This document shows positions 1 to 6,275 of a DNA stretch of 12,087 bases, piece after piece (position 1 is the stretch's first letter; every line of letters begins with the position of its first letter). The notes below the pieces were generated by a model. It searched no databases. It saw only the letters and a program-made list of their open reading frames with translations, and was not told where the DNA came from. Origin of the DNA: an uncultured Angelakisella sp. Lineage in GTDB: Bacteria; Bacillota; Clostridia; Oscillospirales; Ruminococcaceae. The DNA lies in NCBI GenBank assembly GCA_904420255.1, contig CAJFUT010000018.1, forward strand, positions 1-12,087, written 5' to 3'. A program made the position numbers and the translations under genes.

Positions 1-36
1 CACGGGGGTCCGGGGGGCTCCCCGGCCGCTCTTTGT

Positions 37-60
37 CACTTTCTCTCGGCAGAGAAAGTG
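37..60. repeat. Perfect 10-bp inverted repeat with 4-nt loop
   Basis: CACTTTCTCT and AGAGAAAGTG flank the loop CGGC. The left arm is preceded by CTTTGT, but the right arm is followed by AAGCCC rather than the matching ACAAAG. It therefore looks like a larger palindrome whose outer right arm was lost or diverged. No T-tract follows on either side, so it is unlikely to be an intrinsic terminator. By inference it may be a copy of a dispersed palindromic element; only one copy lies in this window. Confidence 0.6.
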
Positions 61-203
61 AAGCCCGGACTTCCGGTCCGACCGGAGTAATCTGATATAC
101 AGAAAACACTGCGGGACAAAAAGAGAGTGGGGCACAAACTGGCGATTCGCAAACCGTGCCTCACGGACGAAAAAGCCCCGCGCCCGGCAGGCCGGGCTAC
201 CAA

Positions 204-324
204 GTCCGTGAGAGAAGCGCCTTCATGGCGGTAGGTTGTGCGCCGCTCTTTGGCGGGCTAGGGCCCGCAGCCATGTCCGTGAGAAGCGTTTCGTGAAGCG
301 GGAGCTTGTGCGCCGCTCTCTGGC
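204..324. repeat. Degenerate direct repeat, two copies of about 50 bp
   Basis: Copy 1 (204-254) and copy 2 (275-324) both begin GTCCGTGAGA, share GAAGCG-type sequence and end with TTGTGCGCCGCTCT followed by TGGC. The middles differ. The copies are separated by about 20 nt. No reading frame is kept across them, so this is not a coding repeat. Function unknown; it may be the remnant of an intergenic duplication or an RNA element. Confidence 0.55.
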
Positions 325-381
325 TCCGCTTCGCAAGGCTCGTGTCTGACCGGGGTTAAGGAAAGGACAGCAGAAAACACC

Positions 382-648
382 ATGACAACCATACTCATTA
401 TGCTGGTAGGGGTGGCGGTGGGCGCCACCGTTTTCCCGGCGAAGCTGAAAAAATGGAACGAGAGGCTCCAGCTGGTGGTGACCGCCCTGCTCATCTTCAC
501 CATGGGGGTGAGCCTGGGCAGCCGCCCCGGCTTCCTGGACGAGATGGGGACCATGGGGCTGGACAGCCTCATCTTCGCCCTGGTGCCCATCCTGCTGTCG
601 GTGGCGGTGGTCTATCCCCTGAGCCGGTTTATGGACCGGAAGAAATAG
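382..648 (+). CDS. lysO: LysO-family lysine exporter, N-terminal half (split gene)
   Basis: An 88-residue membrane protein with about three hydrophobic segments (roughly residues 1-20, 30-48 and 58-80) and a basic tail ending DRKK. The sequence, including GVAVGATVFP and LLIFTMGVSLGSRPG, matches what I recall of the N-terminal part of LysO (E. coli YbjE, about 315 aa, L-lysine export). In many Firmicutes LysO is encoded as two adjacent genes, as here, and the two products presumably assemble in the membrane. An AAGGAAAGG lies about 14 nt upstream of the ATG, rather far for a ribosome binding site. The stop is 12 nt before the start of the second half, so the two are co-transcribed. Confidence 0.82.
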   Translation: MTTILIMLVGVAVGATVFPAKLKKWNERLQLVVTALLIFTMGVSLGSRPGFLDEMGTMGLDSLIFALVPILLSVAVVYPLSRFMDRKK

Positions 649-660
649 GGGGGCGGCGGC

Positions 661-1263
661 ATGGTTTTCCTGGCAATCGGCTGCCTCGCCCTGGGCACCG
701 CCTGCGGCCTGTGGTGGTTTTCCCCGGAGCTTTCCGCCCTTTTCACCGGGAATTCGGAGAAAACCCTCTGGCTGCTCATGTTCCTGGTGGGCATCAGCGT
801 GGGGCTCAACAAATCCGTTTTTCAAAAAGTGAGGGAATACCACCTGCGGGTCCTCATCATCCCCCTGAGCATCACCGCCGCCTCGGTGGCGGCGGGGTTC
901 CTCTGCGCCCCCATCACCGGGATGCCCCTGGCGGAAAGCGTCTGCATCACCAGCGGCATGGGGTGGTACAGCCTCACCGGCATCATGCTCACCGACCTGG
1001 CGGGGGCCGGGGTGGGGGCGGTGGCCTTCCTGGGCAACCTGATGCGGGAGATGCTTTCCTTCCTGGTGATCCCCTGGATCGCCAGGCACATGAACCACTA
1101 CACCGCCATCGCCCCCGCCGGGGCCACCAGCGAGGACACCACCCTCTCCATGCTGGTGCGGTACACCCGGGAGGAGATTGTGGTGCTGGCGGTGTTCAAC
1201 GGCGTCCTCTGTTCCGCCGCGGTGCCGCTGCTGATCCGGTTTTTCTATGCCGCCCTGCACTAA
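661..1263 (+). CDS. lysO: LysO-family lysine exporter, C-terminal half
   Basis: A 200-residue integral membrane protein with several hydrophobic stretches. Two segments are diagnostic for LysO as I remember it: SGMGWYSLTGIMLTD near residues 98-112 (E. coli has a GWYSL motif) and a GATSEDTTL segment near 158-166, matching the GGATSMDFTL region of the E. coli protein. These lie in the transport core. A purine-rich AGGGGGGCGG sits just upstream of the ATG. With the 88-aa partner it totals 288 residues, slightly below the fused family length. Expected role: export of excess lysine (and the analogue thialysine) across the cytoplasmic membrane. Substrate is inferred from family, not from residues seen here. 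Confidence 0.85.
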   Translation: MVFLAIGCLALGTACGLWWFSPELSALFTGNSEKTLWLLMFLVGISVGLNKSVFQKVREYHLRVLIIPLSITAASVAAGFLCAPITGMPLAESVCITSGMGWYSLTGIMLTDLAGAGVGAVAFLGNLMREMLSFLVIPWIARHMNHYTAIAPAGATSEDTTLSMLVRYTREEIVVLAVFNGVLCSAAVPLLIRFFYAALH

Positions 1264-1277
1264 AGGGGGGCGAAGGG

Positions 1278-1319
1278 CTGGAGCGTTTGCCAAGATTGTG
1301 CAAATGCTCCAGTTTTTTT
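1278..1319 (+). terminator. Intrinsic terminator of the lysO pair
   Basis: CTGGAGCGTTTGC (1278-1290) pairs with GCAAATGCTCCAG (1300-1312): 13 pairs with a single G-U, loop of nine, followed by seven T residues (1313-1319). It lies 15 nt after the stop codon of the second half. Confidence 0.93.
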
Positions 1320-1354
1320 GTGGGACAGAAAGAAATCCGTGAAGCATCTGCCTA

Positions 1355-1389
1355 TTTACAGGATAGGAAACAATGTGTATAATTATACA
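1355..1389 (+). promoter_or_regulatory. Promoter with palindromic operator over the -10 (dehydrogenase gene)
   Basis: TTTACA (1355-1360), a 17-bp spacer and TATAAT (1378-1383) form a near-consensus housekeeping promoter. The -10 is embedded in TGTATAATTATACA (1376-1389), a perfect 14-bp palindrome. With its flanks it fits the ArgR box pattern W-N-TGNAT-WWWW-ATNCA-N-W known from enterobacteria and Bacillus, with T instead of A in the third place. Spacer positions 6-9 read GGAA, as in three other promoters of this window. The same layout recurs at 2700-2734. Binding by ArgR is an inference from site geometry. Confidence 0.75.
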
Positions 1390-1502
1390 AAATAATAGAA
1401 TGAATAAACGCACTTTCCCGGCAGAATAGGATTCCCGCCGGGTTCGATTGAATAACCATGAGCGGGCAAGGGCTGCGGCGCCGCCCGGAAGGAGGAAGAA
1501 GG

Positions 1503-2600
1503 ATGCAAACCACCATGCTGACCCCCTACACTGTGGGGCCTGACGCCATGGATATTCTGGGGGAGCTTTTCCCCCGTGGAAGCCGGCTGCTGGTGATCGG
1601 TGGGAAAACCGCCCTGGAGAAGAGCGGCCCCGCCCTGGCCCGGGCGGCGGAGAAGGGAGGGCTGGCCCTTCTGGGGCCCCTTTGGTACGGGGGCCAGTGC
1701 AGCCGGGAGAACATGGAGAAGCTGACCGCCTGGGGGAAGGAGCTGGAACCCCAGGGGGTGCTGGGCATCGGCGGCGGCAAGGCCATCGATACCGCCAAGG
1801 GGGTGGCCCGGAACCTGGGACTGCCCCTGGTGACGGTGCCCACCATCGCCGCCACCTGCGCCGGGGTCACCCGGCTCTCGGTGGTTTACCAGCCGGACGG
1901 GGCCTTTGAAGGATTTATCTTCCATCCCGCGCCGCCCCTCCACTGCGTCATCCCCTTGGAGATCATCGCCCAGGCCCCGGCCAAATACCTCCGGGCCGGG
2001 ATGGGGGACGCCCTGGCCAAGCACCTGGAATGCACCATGGCCAGCCGGGGGGGCCGGCTGAACCACAGCTCCGCCATGGGGGTGGCCCTCAGCGCCGTCT
2101 GCGGGGAGGTCACCCTTTCCCAGGGGAAGGCGGCCCTGGCCGACTGCGCCGCCGGGAAGGCGGGCCCCGCCCTGGAGCAGGCCGTCCTGGGGAACATCGT
2201 CACCACCGGCATGGTGGCCTCCCTGGTGGACGAGGCCTACAACGGGGCGGTGGCCCACTCGGTCTGCTACGGCCTCACCGCCCTCCCCGGCCTGGAGGAG
2301 CGGCACCTCCATGGGGACCTGGTGGCCTACGGCACCCTGGTCCAGACCGCCCTGGACCAGCCGGAAAAGCTGGCCTCCCTGGGCCCGGCCCTGGCGGCCA
2401 TGGGCTTCCCCGTCAGCCTCCGGGAGCTGGGGCTGGACCTGGGGAAGGACGGGACCCTGGTGGAAACGGCCCTCACCGCCGCCCTGGCGGGCCCGGATAT
2501 GGAGCGCCTGCCCTACCCTGTAGCCCTGGAGGACCTGAGCCGGGCGGCGGCGGCGGTGGAGGCGGCCGGCTTCTCCCGGGGTGGATATTTGAATGGATAA
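1503..2600 (+). CDS. Iron-containing alcohol dehydrogenase family protein, HcxA/GldA-like
   Basis: A 365-residue NAD(P)-dependent dehydrogenase of the GldA branch. Visible motifs are the cofactor-binding GIGGGKAIDTAK (about 88-99), TVPTIAATCA (111-120), and the divalent-metal ligands D169 (GMGDALAK), H252 (AHSVCYGLT) and H270 (LHGDLVAYGTLVQ). All three ligands are intact. From memory the PTIAATCA segment followed by LSV, and the C-terminal LPYPVALEDL, resemble E. coli HcxA (YbdH), which reduces 2-oxoacids such as 2-oxobutyrate. A hydroxycarboxylate or 2-oxoacid dehydrogenase is thus at least as likely as glycerol dehydrogenase. I chose ATG 1503 for its GGAAGGAGG site; the in-frame ATG at 1458 has no ribosome site and adds 15 Arg-rich residues. 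It is monocistronic, with a 6-bp GC hairpin (1417-1442) in its leader. Confidence 0.85.
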   Translation: MQTTMLTPYTVGPDAMDILGELFPRGSRLLVIGGKTALEKSGPALARAAEKGGLALLGPLWYGGQCSRENMEKLTAWGKELEPQGVLGIGGGKAIDTAKGVARNLGLPLVTVPTIAATCAGVTRLSVVYQPDGAFEGFIFHPAPPLHCVIPLEIIAQAPAKYLRAGMGDALAKHLECTMASRGGRLNHSSAMGVALSAVCGEVTLSQGKAALADCAAGKAGPALEQAVLGNIVTTGMVASLVDEAYNGAVAHSVCYGLTALPGLEERHLHGDLVAYGTLVQTALDQPEKLASLGPALAAMGFPVSLRELGLDLGKDGTLVETALTAALAGPDMERLPYPVALEDLSRAAAAVEAAGFSRGGYLNG

Positions 2601-2699
2601 ACGCATATTTTTTCATTAATTTTTTCAGATTTATGTAAAATGACCAGTTTTTTTCTGGAAAACATCGGGTTTATTTCAGGAGAAAATGAATAAAAGCCC

Positions 2700-2734
2700 T
2701 TTACAACGCCGGAAGATGAGTGTATAATCATACA
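2700..2734 (+). promoter_or_regulatory. Promoter with palindromic operator over the -10 (amino-acid importer operon)
   Basis: TTTACA (2700-2705), 17 bp, TATAAT (2723-2728): the same hexamers and spacing as the promoter at 1355. The operator TGTATAATCATACA (2721-2734) is palindromic except for one central pair, and GTG/CAC extends it by one pair to 16 bp. It is an ARG-box-like site in the same register over the -10, so a bound repressor would occlude RNA polymerase. GGAA occupies spacer positions 6-9. The AT-rich stretch 2601-2699 just upstream could act as an UP element. No convincing terminator separates the dehydrogenase gene from this promoter, so some read-through is possible. Confidence 0.75.
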
Positions 2735-2770
2735 CACAACAAGCAAACACATTTGAAGGAGGACCCAGGA

Positions 2771-2827
2771 ATGAACAGAAGCCCTGCCGGCTGCCGGACC
2801 TTCCTTTCCCAGGAGCGACGACGATAA
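2771..2827 (+). CDS. Arginine-rich leader peptide ORF upstream of the ABC importer
   Basis: An 18-codon ORF starts 8 nt after a perfect AAGGAGG (2756-2762), a better ribosome site than that of the main gene, and encodes MNRSPAGCRTFLSQERRR. Five of 18 residues are arginine, and the last three codons before TAA are CGA CGA CGA (2816-2824), whereas neighbouring genes use mainly CGG and CGC. It lies between the promoter (predicted transcript start near 2735) and the binding-protein gene at 2888. Codons 11-13 contain TTCCTTT (2801-2807), which can pair with AAAGGAG (2873-2879) of the downstream ribosome site. A ribosome paused at the CGA run could relieve that pairing. No T-tract follows, so terminator-type attenuation is unlikely. 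I know of no named homologue; the sensing role is inference. Confidence 0.62.
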   Translation: MNRSPAGCRTFLSQERRR

Positions 2828-2887
2828 GCTCCGGAGCATATTCAGAAAGAAGCAACTGCCGTCATTGAGATAAAAGGAGTATGAATC

Positions 2888-3904
2888 ATGAAACTGAAAA
2901 AGCTGATGAGCGTTCTGCTGGCTGCCCTGATGGTGGCCGCCCTGGCCGCCTGCGGCGGCACCCCCGCTTCCTCCGCCTCCTCGGAAGCCTCCTCCGGGAG
3001 CGCCTCTTCGGAAAGCGCCTCCTCGGAAGCTTCCTCCTCTGAGGCCGCTTCCTCCTCCGACAGCACCATCGCCGACCTGGCCGCCAACCAGGATGGCCCC
3101 TCCAACGCCGCCGGCATCGGCCTGCCCGATGTTTCCAACGTGGACCTGGAGGCCCTGGAGGCCGAAATCGACGAGCTGGCCGCCAAGGTTACCACCGTCA
3201 GCGACGGCAAGCTCACCATCGGCACCTCCGCCGACTTCGCCCCCTATGAGTTCCACATCCTCCAGGACGGCCAGGATATGATCGTGGGCTTCGACATCGC
3301 CCTGGCCCAGGCCATCGCCGACGAGCTGGGCGTGGAGCTTGAGGTGCGGGACATTTCCTTCGACTCCATCCTGATGGAGCTCAACTCCGGCAGCATCGAC
3401 CTGGGCCTGGCGGGCTTCTCCCCCACCCCTGAGCGGCTGGAAGCGGTGGACATGAGCCTCCTCTACTACACCGGCGGCCAGTCCCTGATGATCAAGAAGG
3501 CGGACGCCGAGAAGTTCAAGAGCTTTGAGGACTTCGGCGCCGGCACCTCGGTGGGCGCCCAGACCGGCTCCATCCAGGAGGGCCTGGCCAAGGAGAACAC
3601 CCCCGACGCCTCCCTGGTTTCCCTCCAGACCGTCCCCTCGGTCATCATGGACCTGAAGACCGGCAAGATCGACGGCGCCTTCATTGAAACCGCCGTGGCG
3701 GTGGGCTATGTGGCCACCCAGGACGACCTGATGATCCTCTGCGATGTCCCCTACGACTCCGAGGGCTCCTCGGTGGCCGTCAAGAAGGGCAACGAGGATA
3801 TGCTGAACTTTGTCAACGCCGTCATCACCAAGGTGGTAGCCAACGGCAGCATGGACCAGTTCGTGGCCGAGGCCAACGAGCTCCAGGCCCAGAGCATCAG
3901 CTGA
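2888..3904 (+). CDS. Amino-acid ABC transporter substrate-binding lipoprotein
   Basis: A 338-residue secreted lipoprotein: basic N-terminus and hydrophobic core (1-21), lipobox LAAC with Cys22, then a Ser/Ala/Glu linker (about 25-60), an acidic stretch (61-105), and a family-3 periplasmic-binding domain from about 107. Family hallmarks are TIGTSADFAPYEF (110-122), GFDIALAQAIADELG (134-148), TPERLEAVDMS (180-190) with Arg183 expected to hold the ligand carboxylate, and SVGAQTGSIQEG (221-232). The length exceeds typical members (about 260-280 aa) because of the linker, which probably carries the domain across the cell wall. AAGGAG lies 8 nt before the ATG. It is the first full gene of the importer operon and is followed by a strong hairpin. 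The ligand cannot be read with certainty; a polar or basic amino acid such as arginine is suggested by the leader and operator. Confidence 0.93.
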   Translation: MKLKKLMSVLLAALMVAALAACGGTPASSASSEASSGSASSESASSEASSSEAASSSDSTIADLAANQDGPSNAAGIGLPDVSNVDLEALEAEIDELAAKVTTVSDGKLTIGTSADFAPYEFHILQDGQDMIVGFDIALAQAIADELGVELEVRDISFDSILMELNSGSIDLGLAGFSPTPERLEAVDMSLLYYTGGQSLMIKKADAEKFKSFEDFGAGTSVGAQTGSIQEGLAKENTPDASLVSLQTVPSVIMDLKTGKIDGAFIETAVAVGYVATQDDLMILCDVPYDSEGSSVAVKKGNEDMLNFVNAVITKVVANGSMDQFVAEANELQAQSIS

Positions 3905-3927
3905 TCCCGCCCCGCGTCAGAAAAAAT

Positions 3928-3952
3928 CCTCCCCCGGCGCCCCCGGGGGAGG
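3928..3952 (+). terminator. Strong GC hairpin between binding-protein and permease genes
   Basis: CCTCCCCCGG (3928-3937) pairs perfectly with CCGGGGGAGG (3943-3952) around a 5-nt loop. It is preceded by six A residues but followed by only three T residues. This suits a leaky terminator or an RNA-stabilising, 3'-end-protecting hairpin that keeps the binding protein more abundant than the permease and ATPase, a common arrangement in ABC importer operons. Confidence 0.7.
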
Positions 3953-3998
3953 TTTCACCGTATGAGCGGGCAGAACAACAACGGGAAGGAGATCAGCC

Positions 3999-4727
3999 AT
4001 GACATTCAACTTCGCCCCTATGCTGAAATACGCCCTTTATTTCCGGCAGGGGGTCATTTATACGGTGCTTCTCTCCGCCTGCACCGTGGCCATCGGCTTT
4101 GTGCTGGCCATGGCGCTGGCGCTGATGCGGATCGCGAAGCCCGGCCGGAGCGCGGTAAGCAAGGTGCTGGTGAAGGCGGCCCACGCTGTTTCGGGGGTCT
4201 ATATCGAAATCATCCGGGGCACCCCCATGCTGGTGCAGCTTTTCATTGTTTACTACATCGTGTTCGGGCCCGGGGGGTTCTCCGCCCCGGAGTTTGACCT
4301 TTTCGGATTCATCAGCGGGGAGCAATTTGTCCCCGGCATCATCGCCCTCTCCCTCAACAGCGGCGCCTATGTGGCGGAAATCGTCCGGGCCGGCATCCAG
4401 GGTGTGGATTACGGCCAGACCGAGGCCTGCCGGAGCCTGGGCATGACCCGGTTCCAGAATATGCGGTACATCGTGATGCCCCAGGCCATCAAGAACATCC
4501 TCCCCGCCATCGCCAACGAGTTTGTCACCATCATCAAGGAATCCTCCGTCTGCTCGGTGATCGGGATGCAGGAGATCATGTTCAACGCCAAACTCGTCCA
4601 GGGCGCCAGCTTCATGCCCGGCGAGCCGCTGCTCATCGCCGCGGCCCTCTACCTCTGCCTGACGGTGCCCACATCCAAGGTCATCGCCTATTTCGAAAGG
4701 AGGATGCGCAGTGGCGACCAGCGGTAA
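3999..4727 (+). CDS. Amino-acid ABC transporter permease
   Basis: A 242-residue inner-membrane permease of the HisM/ArtQ type. Hydrophobic segments are near 17-45, 64-90, 111-130 and 208-232. The family signature [17 protein letters not shown] (70-86) and the cytoplasmic EAA loop contacting the ATPase, [20 protein letters not shown] (142-161), are both intact. GGAAGGAG sits 8 nt before the ATG. Only one permease gene is present, so the channel is probably a homodimer. Its end overlaps the ATPase gene by 17 nt, indicating translational coupling. It works with the upstream binding lipoprotein and downstream ATPase. Confidence 0.95.
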   Translation: MTFNFAPMLKYALYFRQGVIYTVLLSACTVAIGFVLAMALALMRIAKPGRSAVSKVLVKAAHAVSGVYIEIIRGTPMLVQLFIVYYIVFGPGGFSAPEFDLFGFISGEQFVPGIIALSLNSGAYVAEIVRAGIQGVDYGQTEACRSLGMTRFQNMRYIVMPQAIKNILPAIANEFVTIIKESSVCSVIGMQEIMFNAKLVQGASFMPGEPLLIAAALYLCLTVPTSKVIAYFERRMRSGDQR

Positions 4728-5457
4728 CCTCATCGAGGTAAAGGACCTCTGCAAATATTTCGCGGGAGGCAAGATCAAGGCCCTGGACCATGTGAGCCTT
4801 TCCATCGACAAGGGGGACGTGGTGGTCATCGTGGGCCCCTCGGGAAGCGGCAAGTCCACCTTCCTGCGCTCCCTGAACCTCCTGGAGGAGCCCACCTCCG
4901 GCCAGGTGATCTTCGAGGGGGTGGATATCACCGGCCGGGGGGTAAACATCGACCTTCACCGGCGGAAGATGGGGATGGTGTTCCAGCACTTCAACCTGTT
5001 TCCCCACCTCACCATCCTCCAGAATATGACCCTGGCCCCCATGAAGGTGAAGAAGACGCCCCAGGAGGAGGCCGAAAAGCTGGCCCTCTCCCTGCTGGCC
5101 CGGGTGGGGCTGGAGGACCGGGCCAACGCCTATCCCATCCAGCTTTCCGGCGGCCAGAAGCAGCGGGTGGCCATTGTCCGGGCCCTGTGTATGCAGCCGG
5201 ACGTGATGCTCTTTGACGAGCCCACCTCCGCCCTGGACCCCGAAATGGTGGGGGAGGTGCTGGAGGTGATGAAGTCCCTGGCCCGGGACGGCATGACCAT
5301 GGTGGTGGTGACCCACGAAATGGGCTTTGCCCGGGAGGTGGGCACCCGGGTCATCTTCATGGATGAGGGGAAGATCGTGGAGGAAAACACCCCCGAGGAG
5401 TTTTTCACCCACCCCAGGAGCGAACGGCTCCAGGACTTTTTGGCCAAGGTGCTTTGA
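4711..5457 (+). CDS. Amino-acid ABC transporter ATP-binding protein
   Basis: A 248-residue cytoplasmic ATPase of the polar amino-acid uptake type (GlnQ/ArtP/HisP). Walker [10 protein letters not shown] is at 42-50, Q-loop [11 protein letters not shown] at 91-101, signature LSGGQKQR at 145-152, Walker B VMLFDE at 165-170, D-loop SALD at 173-176 and switch His202. The segment before the signature ([15 protein letters not shown]) and the C-terminal [16 protein letters not shown] are typical for the subfamily. The start is GTG at 4711, 7 nt after AAAGGAGG (4696-4703); the ATG at 4704 belongs to the permease frame. It powers the permease encoded just upstream, with which it overlaps. A strong terminator follows. 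Confidence 0.96.
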   Translation: MATSGNLIEVKDLCKYFAGGKIKALDHVSLSIDKGDVVVIVGPSGSGKSTFLRSLNLLEEPTSGQVIFEGVDITGRGVNIDLHRRKMGMVFQHFNLFPHLTILQNMTLAPMKVKKTPQEEAEKLALSLLARVGLEDRANAYPIQLSGGQKQRVAIVRALCMQPDVMLFDEPTSALDPEMVGEVLEVMKSLARDGMTMVVVTHEMGFAREVGTRVIFMDEGKIVEENTPEEFFTHPRSERLQDFLAKVL

Positions 5458-5474
5458 CCGCTCCGGCGGCTTCG

Positions 5475-5511
5475 CGCCCCCGCTCCCCCAGGAGGGAGCG
5501 GGGGCGTTTTT
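5475..5511 (+). terminator. Intrinsic terminator of the importer operon
   Basis: CGCCCCCGCTCCC (5475-5487) pairs perfectly with GGGAGCGGGGGCG (5494-5506) around a 6-nt loop and is followed by five T residues. It begins 18 nt after the ATPase stop codon. Confidence 0.94.
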
Positions 5512-5560
5512 GCTGCGCTTCCGCCTGCTTTTGCGGCGGGCCGCCCGCCCATGAAGTTTT

Positions 5561-5583
5561 AAGCCGGGAACAGCGGCTTTTTT
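5561..5583 (+). terminator. Possible weak second terminator
   Basis: AAGCCG (5561-5566) pairs with CGGCTT (5574-5579) around a 7-nt loop, and the T residues run on to 5583. The stem is short. It could act as a backup to the strong terminator upstream, insulating the next promoter, which starts a few bases later. Confidence 0.4.
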
Positions 5584-5585
5584 CC

Positions 5586-5614
5586 TTGTATTCCCCGGAA
5601 GGTGCGTGTATAAT
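5586..5614 (+). promoter_or_regulatory. Promoter of the cytidylate kinase-like gene
   Basis: TTGTAT (5586-5591), 17-bp spacer, TATAAT (5609-5614). GGAA again occupies spacer positions 6-9 and GTG precedes the -10, as in the promoters at 1355 and 2700. The sequence after the -10 is GATGG, so the right arm of the palindromic operator is absent here. That makes this promoter a useful internal control. Confidence 0.78.
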
Positions 5615-5639
5615 GATGGTACTGAAGGGAGGAGTTTCC

Positions 5640-6248
5640 ATGAAAGAAAACCTCGTCATCACCATCAGCAGGCAGTACGGAAGCGGAGGACGGGAAATCG
5701 GCGAAAGGCTGGCAAAGCGGTTCGGGATCCCCTACTACGACAAGGAACTGATCATTCTGGCGGCGGAGAAAAGCGGCTATGCCCGCAGCCTCTTTGAGGA
5801 GGCCGACCAGAAGGCCAGCAACAGTATGCTGTTTTCCCTGATGCGGGCGGGTTCCATGGTAAACACCTACGACCTGCCCCTCAACGACAAGATCTACCTG
5901 ATCCAGTCCGGGGTCATCCAGCAGGTGGCCCGGCAGGGCTCCTGCGTCATTGTGGGGCGCTGCGCCGACTACGTCCTTCAGGACAGGTGCCCCTGCGTCA
6001 ACATCTTTGTCCACGCCCCGCTGGAGAAGCGGATGGAGCGGGCGGTGACCCGGTACGGCCTTAAGGGGGACGACGTCCAGGGCGCCCTTCTGAAAACCGA
6101 CAAGCGCCGGGCAACCTATTACAACTACTACACCGGCAGGAAATTCGGCGACGCCAGGAACTACACCCTCTCCCTGGACAGCCTCAGCATCGGCATCGAA
6201 AACGCCGTGGAGGTCGTGGCCCGGTACGTGGAGAGCTGGCAGGGCTGA
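5640..6248 (+). CDS. Cytidylate kinase-like family protein
   Basis: A 202-residue soluble protein of the cytidylate-kinase-like group (Pfam Cytidylate_kin2 type). The N-terminal ITISRQYGSGGREIGERLA (8-25) is a P-loop variant with Gly-Ser-Gly-Gly-Arg in place of a classical GKST. It is followed by GIPYYDKELI (29-38) and a central CVIVGRCADYVL (102-113), all typical of the family. The probable reaction is phosphate transfer from a nucleoside triphosphate, but the natural substrate of this group is not well established, and it is not the housekeeping Cmk. GGGAGG lies about 8 nt before the ATG. It appears monocistronic; the short hairpin after it (6253-6268, CGGCAG/CTGCCG) has no T-tract. Confidence 0.85.
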   Translation: MKENLVITISRQYGSGGREIGERLAKRFGIPYYDKELIILAAEKSGYARSLFEEADQKASNSMLFSLMRAGSMVNTYDLPLNDKIYLIQSGVIQQVARQGSCVIVGRCADYVLQDRCPCVNIFVHAPLEKRMERAVTRYGLKGDDVQGALLKTDKRRATYYNYYTGRKFGDARNYTLSLDSLSIGIENAVEVVARYVESWQG

Positions 6249-6275
6249 CCGGCGGCAGTTTTCTGCCGAAAGGCC

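Larger units (their letters stand above)
1..381. other. Non-coding region upstream of the lysine exporter genes
   Basis: No convincing gene is seen here: the only long reading frame (minus strand, 223-1413) is antisense to the exporter genes and has a Gly/His/Pro-rich, non-protein-like composition. The stretch holds a perfect 10-bp hairpin (37-60), a second perfect inverted repeat TCCGGT-ccg-ACCGGA (72-86) with a competing CGGAC/GTCCG pairing (66-80), a GCCCGGC/GCCGGGC hairpin (182-197) and a degenerate direct repeat (204-324). A TGATATACA at 93-101 resembles an extended -10, but no good -35 accompanies it. I looked for a lysine riboswitch because of the downstream gene and did not find its conserved core. 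The promoter of the exporter genes is therefore not identified. Confidence 0.6.

Noticed and set aside
1..381. Lysine riboswitch upstream of the lysine exporter
   Set aside because: Looked for because of the gene function; the conserved five-way-junction core sequences were not found.
1400..1429. Nine-codon mini-ORF (MNKRTFPAE) in the dehydrogenase leader as a second regulatory peptide
   Set aside because: No Shine-Dalgarno site, starts about 10 nt from the predicted transcript start, and shows no codon run.
1458..1502. Earlier in-frame start of the dehydrogenase with an Arg-rich extension
   Set aside because: No ribosome binding site before 1458, whereas 1503 has GGAAGGAGG; the Arg codons partly arise because that ribosome site (GGAGGAAGAAGG) is read in frame.
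1383..2606. A 407-codon minus-strand frame opposite the dehydrogenase
   Set aside because: Antisense shadow of a gene whose motifs and metal ligands are intact; Gly/Gln/His-rich translation without recognisable domains.
2644..2658. CCAG-TTTTTTT-CTGG as a terminator of the dehydrogenase gene
   Set aside because: Only four pairs, with the T run in the loop rather than after the stem.
5607..5620. Third ARG-box-like operator at the kinase promoter
   Set aside because: Left arm TGTAT matches but the right arm is ATGGT, so there is no palindrome; it is only a -10 context.
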